Assembly (NCBI GenBank): GCA_038373885.1
Contig: JAWZYV010006116.1
Location: 258,001 to 322,000 of the forward strand
Direction: 5' to 3'
DNA from: Cheiracanthium punctorium
Taxonomy: Eukaryota; Arthropoda; Arachnida; Araneae; Cheiracanthiidae
DNA length: 64,000 nt
The position numbers and the translations under genes are program-made. This document shows positions 50,011-59,100 of the stretch, in pieces (position 1 is the first letter of the stretch; the number at the start of each line of letters is the position of its first letter). The notes beneath the pieces were generated by a model. That model searched no databases. It saw only the letters and a list, made by a program, of their open reading frames with translations, and was not told the DNA's origin.

Positions 50011-50661
50011 TTATACATTTTTCAACTGATACACATATTGTATCTGATTGGGTAAAATGTTGGTGCGCAAACGCATTTTTTCATCAGTTTGAGGGTATAA
50101 ATCAATAAACAAGTATGAATAGGGTTTTTTAGTCGCGTCTTCGTAGACTTCTTGAAAAAATTTTAAATGTCTAGGGAACAATTGCCTTCCCAAATGTGTT
50201 ATCTGAGACATATCTCTACGATTCTTAAAAAGTACAAGGTAATGTGCGTTCAAGGTTATCTCCCTCATTTGGGAACCTTGGTGAAAAAAGTTTTGTGTTA
50301 TAAAAATAACACTTATATTTAAATGATGCGAACCTCTCGTAAAAAGTTGACATATGTTTTTACTGTTTCCGCATTCATGCATTAGATCATCTATTATAAA
50401 TAATGTATTATTTCCTATGTATTCTCGATAATCAGATGGAAGCCCTTCTACAAAAGTTACACCCTCTATCTCATCGAACAAGCTTTGATATATTCCATAG
50501 AACCATACTATTTTATCCGGTACTTGTGAAAACATTTCCCGTTTGAAACTGAGTAATTGTTTCGTCCAAAAACTTTTACCACTTTGCGTGGCACCGCTGA
50601 TAATCAAATTACACGGTGTTTGCAAGGCTGGAAAATCCATTGTGAATGAAGACAGACACAT
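50011..50661 (-). CDS. DNA-packaging ATPase (FtsK/HerA, A32-like)
   Basis: Would pump the element DNA into a capsid. 216 residues. Walker A is GATQSGKS (residues 23-30), Walker B is LFIIDD (87-92), and ITQN (121-124) fits a sensor motif. A second Met at residue 8 (50640) gives a start closer to the conserved core and may be the true one. The length suits the Polinton/virophage family of this ATPase. It sits directly downstream of the protease in the leftward block. Confidence 0.92.
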   Translation of the reverse strand: MCLSSFTMDFPALQTPCNLIISGATQSGKSFWTKQLLSFKREMFSQVPDKIVWFYGIYQSLFDEIEGVTFVEGLPSDYREYIGNNTLFIIDDLMHECGNSKNICQLFTRGSHHLNISVIFITQNFFHQGSQMREITLNAHYLVLFKNRRDMSQITHLGRQLFPRHLKFFQEVYEDATKKPYSYLFIDLYPQTDEKMRLRTNILPNQIQYVYQLKNV

Positions 50662-50686
50662 GGTGAGTACTGTTTAAATAGTTTTT

Positions 50687-51163
50687 TTATTGATAAAAGT
50701 TCACATAAACATGAAATCGTTTGGCGACAAAATTATACACTAGTTTGTCATTACATATACTTTTTGGTACAAAAGTAGACACAATTTGATTTAATGTATG
50801 ACCTTTGGATTTACAATAAAGATAATATGTACAGTATTGCCCACAAACAGCTGTAACATCACTTTGTAACTTGAGTCGGTTAAAGTTTATATTGGGATAT
50901 CTCGATGCAAAGTCTAAAATAGGTCCTTTAAAGGTTTCCGGCGCATTTCCGTAAGAATCAAAGAACTCAATCTGGATAGGCGAATGTAAATAAAAAGCAA
51001 GCCAGTGACTTCCTTGTTGAGTAGATCGATCAACATTCACCACGAGAGAGGCAGGGTACTTTGAAATTTTTTCGGGTAACTCGTCACTCGCATACACATC
51101 CAAAAAGTGCTTTTTTGTAAAGGGATCCGTAGAAAGTACTTGTCGCAGCTGAAATGTATTCAT
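50687..51163 (-). CDS. adenovirus-type maturation cysteine protease
   Basis: Expected to cleave capsid precursors. I choose the ATG at 51163; the open frame extends four codons further without an earlier ATG. In the numbering of the longer frame, the catalytic residues are His57 (GSHWLAFY), Asp73 (FFDSYG), Gln104 and Cys111 (CGQYC). The His-Asp-Gln-Cys order is that of adenain and Ulp1-like proteases. About 158 residues, compact as in other Polintons. It lies between the major capsid gene and the ATPase. Confidence 0.92.
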   Translation of the reverse strand: MNTFQLRQVLSTDPFTKKHFLDVYASDELPEKISKYPASLVVNVDRSTQQGSHWLAFYLHSPIQIEFFDSYGNAPETFKGPILDFASRYPNINFNRLKLQSDVTAVCGQYCTYYLYCKSKGHTLNQIVSTFVPKSICNDKLVYNFVAKRFHVYVNFYQ

Positions 51164-51171
51164 TCTTCTTC

Positions 51172-52479
51172 TCAATTGGGGTAGTCACATAAGACGTGAC
51201 GCGATTTTGAAATTTCAATCACGTTTTCAAATTCAGCATAAATAAATACGGAGATGGTCTTGTTCAAGGCTTTGGCAAATTTAATTTCTAATCGTAGATT
51301 ACCTTGGTGTTGCAAGCTTAAATGAGGCCCATCACAGAGATCCGCGGTCAAGTCGAAAGCATAGAGGGTGTGGCCTTGTGCAAATTCTTCTCGGGTTAAA
51401 AATATACCCTTATCTTGATTAAAACTCGAAAATAGACGATTATAAGCACGTATGTAACTGTCGTTTTCAAAATTTAACTCTAGTGCTTTGCTGGGCAAGG
51501 GGTTCCCGTCTACAAATATGCTTAAATAGGAAACGTCACAGTCATCAAACAAAAACGGATTTAGGTTATATTGTCCGCTCACTGCAGCATTATCCAGACA
51601 TCCCACAATCACACGTTTGGGCATGACTCCCAGAAACACATTGTCTTGTAAAAAGGACCAACTGCCTGCAGAGACAGAATACAACTTGCACATAACTCGA
51701 TCAATGGGATATTTAGCTGAAGTTTTCTCCAGAGCTTTTGCATGTCCGAGTGAAACACCGGGACTCACTTTCACTTTTCTAATAAACAATGATGCATGCT
51801 CTAATATCACATCATATTCATTAGCTGTAGCAGACATCAAACAAAAATTGGACTTGCTGCGCGTCATTTTTATCTTTACATCCACCATGTTCAGTAAAAG
51901 TCTATTTTGCTGGAAAATATCGCAGTGCAATTGGCCAATCATATCTAAAGTTTTACTCTTAGAAGTTAGGTGATAGCGTTTCTTGAGTCCTTCGTTTGCA
52001 TCGGTCATAGCCGTGGGATCGGCTGTTGCCAGATTCGTATCCTAGTAAAAACAGGAACAGGAAAGTAAGCTTTTCTTGGCATCTTCCCCATAATTCATTA
52101 AAGTTTCGATGTAGGCTCTGTACGGGTAAGTATTGCTCGATGTCGAAATCACTCGCTCATTCAAACAAACGTCTACTTGCGAAAAGAGGGCATGTAAAAA
52201 TAAATTAACAGGGGCCACGGCATCCTTTTCGTCCAGGTCGGCACCACCCGACTTTACAATTTTTACTTTCACGTAGATGTGAGACGAAGAGAGGTCTAAA
52301 TATTCTTCTCCGCTTCCAGATATGTTAAATTCTACAGGTCCTCCATTTTGTATGTTGGCAATAGGGTGATATTCAACAAACTGTCCTTTTTCGATAGCCG
52401 TTTGAGTAGGGGGCATCACAAATAAGTCCAACTCGGATTTAGCGCAGGCTACCGAGTCCTTGTGAATTAAATCGTACAT
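51172..52479 (-). pseudogene. double jelly-roll major capsid protein with in-frame TAG
   Basis: Expected to form the hexon-like capsomer. The reading frame from the ATG at 52479 runs to a TAG at 52042-52044, then stays open in the same frame to 51172; the sum is about 435 codons, normal for a Polinton capsid. The N-terminal part has VEFNISGSGEEYLDLSSSHI and CLNERVIS..YPYRAYIETL, conserved in the first jelly roll. The C-terminal part has HASLFIRKVKVSP, LGVMPKRVIVGCLDN and YNLNPFLFD, typical of the second. The stop falls just after the CSCFY segment, where a lysine codon is usual, so one substitution explains it. As written no full capsid protein is made unless the stop is read through or is an error. 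Its start lies 2 bp past the end of the pVI-like gene. Confidence 0.88.
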
Positions 52480-52481
52480 GA

Positions 52482-52898
52482 TTAAGCAAAAATATCGTGA
52501 CCTTTCACCTTCTTGGTTCGTCTACGACTGACGTTTTTCACACGTCGCTTCCTCTTTTTATTGCGTCCAGATCCAATCATCGATTTCACTTTAGCTGCTG
52601 CTTTGTCGGTGAGCTGCTTCCCTGCTTCTTTCATGCGTCGTCTTGCGGCTGTTTTAAGGTCCTCGCCCTTAGATACGTCATTCAAAATATCCACTCCGCT
52701 GTTAAATAAATGTCTACCAATAGTCTTTGCACCGCTCTTGAGCATCGGTACTGCTGCTCTAAAAAATGATCTAAAAAGACCGCCAAATCCGTATCCTTTT
52801 TGAAATGGTGCTCCTTGATAAAAATTAAGTCCATTGCCAGACTGATGCGTATAATAATCCTCAAAGGATTTTTGGCAACACTGATAAGGCACATACAT
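52482..52898 (-). CDS. pVI-like basic amphipathic protein
   Basis: I start at the ATG at 52898 (MYVPYQCC); the frame is open two codons upstream only from a TTG. About 138 residues. The order is a Gly/Phe-rich segment (YGFGGLFRSFFRAAVPML) able to form an amphipathic helix, a helical basic middle (LKTAARRRMKEAGKQLTDKA) and a strongly basic tail (KKRKRRVKNVSRRRTKK). Proteins of this layout sit beside the capsid genes in Polintons and resemble adenovirus pVI (membrane lysis, capsid cementing) in shape. Function is inferred from layout and position. It almost abuts both capsid genes. Confidence 0.75.
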   Translation of the reverse strand: MYVPYQCCQKSFEDYYTHQSGNGLNFYQGAPFQKGYGFGGLFRSFFRAAVPMLKSGAKTIGRHLFNSGVDILNDVSKGEDLKTAARRRMKEAGKQLTDKAAAKVKSMIGSGRNKKRKRRVKNVSRRRTKKVKGHDIFA

Positions 52899-52900
52899 TT

Positions 52901-53644
52901 TCAAGAGAGATATTTTTGCCTAAAATGAAGTTTCACGTATGAGCGTCCGCGTTCAAATGGCACTAATTCACCAGTGTGGGTCCTTATAACGATTTCGATC
53001 GTCTGAAAATTTTTTCTCGAGAGCGGTATATAGTGGGGGCGATCAAACTGGACACTGATTACTTCACCGTCCTTCCCGGTCACATTCACAATACGCAATA
53101 GCGGTGCTAATACATCACCTACGATCTGCGATTCTATTATATCCGAATACACCATCAATGTCCTGTAATGAGCACACGGGTCTGGAACATATGGGCTTTC
53201 CGAAGTCGTTTCAGTGTTTTCTTCAAAACATTCAATTTCGCAAGGATCAAAACCCAACAGTTGAGATAAGCCAGGGTACAAAAAAACTCTAGCCTTGTTT
53301 TTCACTGAAATGCGCACGCGCTTTGTTACGTTGTTATATTCAAAAAATATTTTATTTTCAATATCTTTAATGCGAATGGCGTTTAAAATTTCGTAAACAG
53401 TGTCATAAAATCCGGGGGGTACGCGTCTACCTATTATTTTCCCGTCGCCTAAATCAAATCCAATCAAATTATTTTGAGCATTCACATTATACCAGGTATG
53501 CGGATACATAAATTCCGCTAAACCTACCTCCCATTCGCCGTTTAATTCAATGGGGGTTGGTAAACGCGTGATAAAATGAGAAATTTTATTCTCGGGAAAG
53601 TAGTTCATAGAGCTATCACTCGGTAGTGTTAGATAGAAATTCAT
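52901..53644 (-). CDS. minor capsid (penton-like) protein
   Basis: 247 residues, expected to form the pentameric vertices as a single jelly-roll protein. The start MNFYLTLPSDSSMNYFPENK, the following HFITRLPTPI and GEWEVGLAEFMYPHTWYN are strongly characteristic of Polinton minor capsid proteins. The C-terminus VPFERGRSYVKLHFRQ is also typical. The frame is intact. It is the first structural gene after integrase in the leftward block and ends just before the start of the pVI-like gene. Confidence 0.9.
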   Translation of the reverse strand: MNFYLTLPSDSSMNYFPENKISHFITRLPTPIELNGEWEVGLAEFMYPHTWYNVNAQNNLIGFDLGDGKIIGRRVPPGFYDTVYEILNAIRIKDIENKIFFEYNNVTKRVRISVKNKARVFLYPGLSQLLGFDPCEIECFEENTETTSESPYVPDPCAHYRTLMVYSDIIESQIVGDVLAPLLRIVNVTGKDGEVISVQFDRPHYIPLSRKNFQTIEIVIRTHTGELVPFERGRSYVKLHFRQKYLS

Positions 53645-53681
53645 CTTTACAAATGTCGTTTCGGTACTATGATTCCTCTAT

Positions 53682-54725
53682 TTATAGTGCGAATATATTT
53701 TCGGAAGGTATCCATAAATTAAATTTTTGGGGGTAACCTCTGAATTTCACAAAGTATTCTACACGTCCTCGACGTGTTCGCTTTTTTAATACTTTTTCTA
53801 TATCAAAGTTTTCCTTGGGGTGTATTTTTTGAAGTTCTTGAGCATAAAACGTTCCCAGAATAGGTTCGCCCATCAAGTCCTTGATCCTGTACACTGGGGG
53901 GTCTCTTGCCACACATTCCGTCACGGTAAACAGTTCTTCCGACCAGTTGGTTTCGTAACCTTTCTCAAAGGTCAATTTATGTTTGGATACGCGTACTGTA
54001 TCCCCCATTTTAAAAACGCAGGGCTTTTTTGGGATGTTTTCCATATCACCGTATAGGGTAAACCACACATCCTGCTCATTAGACTCTGTCACTTCTGCAG
54101 GCGCTCGTTTAATACTCGAGTGAAAGGTGTGATTGTAGCTGTGCACCAATTGGTCCAAAACGTCTATATAGCGGTAAGTTCGTTTACTCGTGAAATATTT
54201 CCACATTTTTGTTTTCAAAGTACGATTAAACCTCTCTACAACGGACGCCTTTGTATTATTGTACGTCGTGAAAAATCGCACGTTTTGTTGCTTTAAAAAA
54301 GATTGGAACTTTGCATTTTTAAATTCGGTACCTTGATCCGTCTGTAAAAGTTTAGGTTTACGCTCCGAAAAGAAGGAACGGAAAGCATTCACAATATCCT
54401 CTCCCCGCTTCGATTTAAGGGGGGCCACAAAACTATATTTTGATAGGACGTCTGTACATGTCAGGAGGTATCGGTATTGATCATTGTACTGTTTTAAATT
54501 TTGTAGATCCACTAGATCCGCTTGCCACTGATGATCTTTCGCATAAACAATTACTCGATTTGTCGGGAATTTCCTGCGCGCAGGTCTGTGAAGAGTGTAT
54601 GCGTCCACCCCTTGTAACCAATTCCGAATCTGCGGTTTGCTTACTCTTCCTCGAGCAGCACGGTAAAAGTCATTTACACCACCAAAACTTGCCTCGTGAG
54701 CTGGGTCGTGATACGCTTTCTTCAT
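53682..54725 (-). CDS. retroviral-type integrase with C-terminal chromodomain
   Basis: Inserts the element, generating the 6-bp duplication. 347 residues. The catalytic triad reads D70 (WQADLVDL), D130 (LLQTDQGTEF) and E164 (SVVERFNRTL), with 33 residues between the last two. The N-terminal 45 residues are helical but I do not see a clear HHCC zinc site. Residues about 307-345 (FDIEKVLKKR..VEYFVKFRGYPQKFNLWIP) are a chromodomain, which could steer insertion to modified histones. The frame is unbroken. It is the promoter-proximal gene of the right end, about 340 bp from the right terminal repeat. Confidence 0.95.
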   Translation of the reverse strand: MKKAYHDPAHEASFGGVNDFYRAARGRVSKPQIRNWLQGVDAYTLHRPARRKFPTNRVIVYAKDHQWQADLVDLQNLKQYNDQYRYLLTCTDVLSKYSFVAPLKSKRGEDIVNAFRSFFSERKPKLLQTDQGTEFKNAKFQSFLKQQNVRFFTTYNNTKASVVERFNRTLKTKMWKYFTSKRTYRYIDVLDQLVHSYNHTFHSSIKRAPAEVTESNEQDVWFTLYGDMENIPKKPCVFKMGDTVRVSKHKLTFEKGYETNWSEELFTVTECVARDPPVYRIKDLMGEPILGTFYAQELQKIHPKENFDIEKVLKKRTRRGRVEYFVKFRGYPQKFNLWIPSENIFAL

Positions 54726-55068
54726 TGCAGCATAAAATATGATTATTCGTTATATTAATCCTCAATCGCATATTCATCACAGAGAAAACGTTATGTTTCC
54801 CGTTTCATTTAAGTGTAAAACAAAATCAAACGCAAACTTATCACTTCCGGTAAAACTATAGATGAGCGCCAAAATTATACACATACACATATACATGCAT
54901 GTCACTCCTACAACTTCACTCGACCAATTCATTTTGAAAACTAAAGTATAACACAATACACCTACAATTTTATACCTGAAGGATTCTCGGCCTAATGGTT
55001 TAAGACAACAATCATTAGCCTATGAATTCTTTTGTAGGTTGCGCGTTCAAATTTGAAAATTTTTTTCC
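54726..55068. promoter_or_regulatory. spacer upstream of integrase, with tRNA-like boxes
   Basis: AT-rich sequence likely containing the promoter of the leftward block. At about 54985-55055 an A-box-like TAATGGTTTAAG and a B-box-like GCGTTCAAAT are spaced about 45-50 bp apart, as in tRNA genes, but the arms do not fold into a clean cloverleaf. Either a decayed tRNA-like pol III unit or coincidence. Confidence 0.35.
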
Positions 55069-55435
55069 AAGTCCCCTTATTTCAAAAAATATGTCACAAT
55101 CTGAGAAAAAATTACAAGTACCCTTATTTGAAAAATATGTCACAATCTGAAAAAAATTACAAGTACCCTTATTTGAAAAATATGTCACAATCCAAAAAAA
55201 TTACAAGTACCCTTATTTGAAAAATATGTCACAATCTGAAAAAAATTACAAGTCCCCTTATTTGAAAAAAGGAAAAAAATTCTTATCAACCCTTCGAACA
55301 TCCGGTCTTAGCATCCGCTCCCCACATCCGGTCCGACCACGCCCCCCTCTCTCTCTCGACCCAGGGAAAGCACTTGTATGGCTGCGCACGATTAACATGG
55401 CTGCGCATGAGCAGAACTCTTGATTATCTACTACT
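55069..55435 (-). repeat. right terminal inverted repeat of Polinton
   Basis: The outer about 170 bp (55266-55435) are the exact complement of the left end as far as I can read. The inner part has four copies of the 45-bp unit (TTATTTGAAAAATATGTCAC, then AATCTGAAAAAAATTACAAG) and a partial one, against three on the left. This makes the right repeat about 70 bp longer. Confidence 0.93.
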
Positions 55436-55661
55436 ATTGAGTGATCTCGTAAAAGATATTGATTCCCCAAATGAAAAGACAGAGATTCTGGCATCAAGAG
55501 TGAAGCAATCCCATCTACTCCAACCAGAAGTCAAGATCGCAGAGTAGAGGACTCGTCACAAGAATCTTCATTTCCTCGAAAAGAAAGAATATTTGGTTGC
55601 TATTATTGATGTCAACTGCTTGATGAATTCTTCAAATATAACTCATGATTTAAGTGGAGGG
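55436..55661 (+). pseudogene. decayed ORF fragment 2
   Basis: Continues fragment 1 in the same frame after the duplicated ATTGAG: LSDLVKDIDSPNEKTEILAS, then RVKQSHLLQPEVKIAE, an in-frame TAG, then RTRHKNLHFLEKKEYL and DVNCLMN. The family match is from memory. The frame is cut off at 55661, where the BEL 3' LTR begins. The TAG and the interruptions make it a dead copy. Confidence 0.6.
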
Positions 55662-55982
55662 TGTATGGAATGAATTTAGAATTGGATTCATTATATGTAG
55701 AATATCTAGTATAATATCGAATATAAGTAGGATATCGTGCATAATTATAGAATATGATTATCTTCATGATTTAGCTTAGAACTTTGTGAATATAGAATAA
55801 GGTAATTGCTTACCTTTCCTTGATTCTAGACACTTCTGAAATCCAACAGGATGAATATGTGAGACAATGAGTTAAAGTTGCATGAAATACGCATATGGAT
55901 AAGTGAATATTGAATTTAATTCTAACATATTAGGAACAGACTATTACTGCCAGTGAGTTGACATCTTTGTTACAATGTAGCA
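55662..55982 (-). repeat. 3' LTR of BEL element
   Basis: Ends in CCATACA on the minus strand at 55662. The part shared with the 5' LTR is 55662-55916. On the minus strand the sequence upstream continues to a TG start at 55982 (TGCTACATTGTAAC), directly after CCTTTTGAGGCGACATTCAGG minus its first base, a plausible polypurine-like tract. An alternative TG start is at 55927. I therefore infer that the full LTR is 266 to 321 bp. Confidence 0.7.
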
Positions 55983-56157
55983 CCTGAATGTCGCCTCAAA
56001 AGGCTAGAATTAGAACTTCGAATCAAAACTACAACAAACGTGAAGCGAAACTAAAAAATGAACCAGAAGTAACCCATCAGGGCCTCCCATCCTCTCGTTA
56101 GTGGGTCAAGTTCTTAAGATTAGATCAAGGGTCTGAATGGTGCTCCCGTCTGTTGGA

Positions 56158-59100
56158 TCACTTTCGGATTTCATTTCTGTTGTATCTGACAGATTCCGGG
56201 GGGGACGCAGACTCAGTATCAACATCTGGAAGTGACAAGAATGCTATCTGAGAGGCTGGGCGTGTAACAGTTCCTCTGGCAGTCCGGACGGTGACCACTC
56301 TGCTGATGCCATCAGCGCCTGGATGGAGAGCGGAGATTCGGCCTAATTTCCACACGGTGGCAGGGGCGATTGGATCCTTGATGAGGACTAACCTTCCTAC
56401 AGCCAGGAGATGGTTGTTTCTCATCCATTTTGTCCATGGCTGCAATGTGTTTAGGTATGAGGTGCTCCATTTCTTCCAGAATTGGTCTTTGAGTTGTAGT
56501 AGGAGGGACCAACTAGAATTAAAACTTAAAGAGATAAGATTAGATTTATGTTCAGGGAGTTCGAGCAAAGGACCCCCAATAAGAAAATGTCCGGGTGTTA
56601 ATACGCTGAAGTCTTTGGGATCAGCTGATAATGGATATAAAGGCCGAGAGTTGATGATGGCTTCAATTTGGCAAAGAAGGGTGGTAAGTTCTTCAAAATT
56701 GAGCAGTGCTGTTTTACATGTTTTGATTAAATGCTGTTTAGTTAATTTAATAGAGGCCTCCCTAATACCTCCGAAATTTGGTGCATATGGAGGAATGAAT
56801 TGCCAGCTTATATTACGTTGGGATGAATAATCTTGTATTAAGGGATCATGAGGAATTCTAAATAATGATTTTAGGTACCCTGAGGCTCCAACAAAGTTGC
56901 TTCCACTGTCACTAAAAACATGCGATGGGTAGCCACGACGAGCTACAAATCTTCGAAATGCTGCCAGAAATGCCGCTGAAGATAATGCAGAGACCAATTC
57001 AAGATGTACTGCTTTGGTGCTCATACAGATGAATAAACAGATATATGATTTAAAGGTACTTGATTTTCGAGTGTGTTGGCACTTCGTGGAAATTGGCCCT
57101 GCAAAATCCATGCCCACCTTTTCAAATGCACGGCAAGGATTGACTCGTGCACTCGGTAGATCACCCATCATCTGGGTAATTGGTTTTGCAGATGATTTAA
57201 AGCATTCGATGCATTTCCGGAGTTCTTTTCGAACGGTTGATTTTCCGTCTGGGATCCAAAATTTCTGTCTTATTAGAGATAAGACCAATTCTTGGCCTGC
57301 ATGAAGATTTGCATGATGATAGCGCCGAATAACAAGAGTTGTGAAGTGATGATGTTTGGGAAGCAACATGGGATATTTCTGATCAAAAGTGAATTCTTGT
57401 TGGTGACGTAGATGCCCTCCAACACGCAGAATCCCTTCCTTATCAAGAAAAGGATTTAATGCTATGAGTTTGCTGGATTTTGGAAGGGGTTGATTAGAGT
57501 TAAGTTGGGCGATATCGGAATGGAATGCATCATTTTGTAATAATTTAACTATTGTCTTGGTAGCTGTATCTAATTCATGGGCTTTCAAAGGTCCTTGAGT
57601 TTTAGGATCTGATTTTGAGTTATTGTAGAATATAAATACCCATGCTACAGTTCGCAGTAGCCTCGTGTATGATGAAAATCTGTCAAATAAATCTAGGAAA
57701 GGATTGAGTTGAGTGACAAGAGATGTGCTTTCGAACGATGAATTAAAATGAATATCAGAGGATATATCATACATGTCTTGATTTGGGTTATTTACTCCTA
57801 CAGAGGTAGGATCAAAATCAATGAGCCATTGTGGGCCATTTAACCATTCTGAATGCTCCATAAGTTGTTTTGGATAAAGGCCTCGGCTTGCGCAATCAAC
57901 AGGATTCGACTTTCCAGGAATGTGATGCCATGAATCCTTTGAGGTTAGAGAATGAATTTTACATACACGATGCTGGACGAATTGATTTCCTTTAGTTGGT
58001 GGATTGTTAATCCAGCACAGTGCAATTGTTGAATCGCACCATAAATAAGTGTTATGAGTGGGGAAATTTACAGCCCTTTTGAATGTGTCCACTAATTCTG
58101 CGAGCAGGACTGCACCACTCAATTCTAATCTGGGCAAAGTTATAGCTTTCAAAGGTGCAACACGAGTTTTGGCTGCCATTAACAATATACGAAATGAATT
58201 GCAAATGACTCTAAGATAAATGACAGCAGAATAAGCCTTTAAAGATGCATCACTAAATCCGTGAACTTCTATCTTTACTGAATTGACAACATGGATGTAA
58301 CGAGGAATCTTTATCTCTTTAAAATAATGAACTTCGGCTTGGAAGTTATTCCATCGATCGAGAATGGCTAATGGTAAGTGATCATCCCAACCGATGTTGG
58401 CCTTCCACAAATCTTGCAGAATAATTTTCAAAATTATCGTAGAAGGTGCGACAAACCCTAAAGGGTCAAAGGTGCGCGCAATGATGGATAATAACTGTCT
58501 TTTCGTTGAAACATTATCTGAAGGGACTGCTCGAACTTGAAATGAATCCATCGTTAAATCCCAAACAAGACCTAGAATTTTTTGAGATGAATCTTCTTGA
58601 AATAAGGGTGTAAAGGTAGTAGCCTTTAGGGCATCTGGAAATTGTGCGATGACTTCGGGATGGCTACCTGACCATTTTCTGAGCTCAAAACCACCAGCAG
58701 ACATAAGATCTAAGAGTTCTTGGATTATGGATTTTGCTGAATCGACCGAATCAGCACCAGCTAACAATTCATCTACATAAAAATGATCTTGAGCTAGCTT
58801 AGCTGCTTGTGGAAATCGTCCCTTCTCATCGCTGCATAATTGTTGTATGGTACGGATTGCGAGATACGGCGCACATGCTGTGCCATAAGTGACCGTATTT
58901 AATGTATAAATTTTGAGAGGTTCATTTGGAGATTCTCTCCAGAAAATTTGTTGGAATGACTTGTCTTCACTAGCTATCAGAATTTGGCGGTACATTTTTG
59001 TAATATCAGCAGAAAATGCCACAGGGAAAGTTCCGAATTTTAACAAGACCGCGAAAATGTCTGTTTGGAGTTTTTTCCCTTTCAATAATACATCATTTAG

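Larger units (their letters stand above)
38994..55435 (-). mobile_element. complete Polinton/Maverick transposon
   Basis: A self-synthesising DNA transposon of 16,442 bp. It starts AGTAGTAGATAATCAAGAG and ends with its complement; about 170 bp at each end are identical inverted copies, continued by tandem-repeat blocks. The 6-bp direct duplication ATTGAG (38988-38993 and 55436-55441) is the hallmark target duplication of the class. It carries the full core set: protein-primed polymerase B, integrase, packaging ATPase, adenovirus-type protease, major and minor capsid proteins, plus accessory genes. All genes but one read leftwards. Three single-base lesions (two in polymerase, one in capsid) are the only damage I found. 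Such elements are thought able to form virions; that is inference here. Confidence 0.97.

Noticed and set aside
56291..57304. Plus-strand open frames within the BEL pol region
   Set aside because: They are antisense shadows of the pol gene, whose minus-strand domains are clear.
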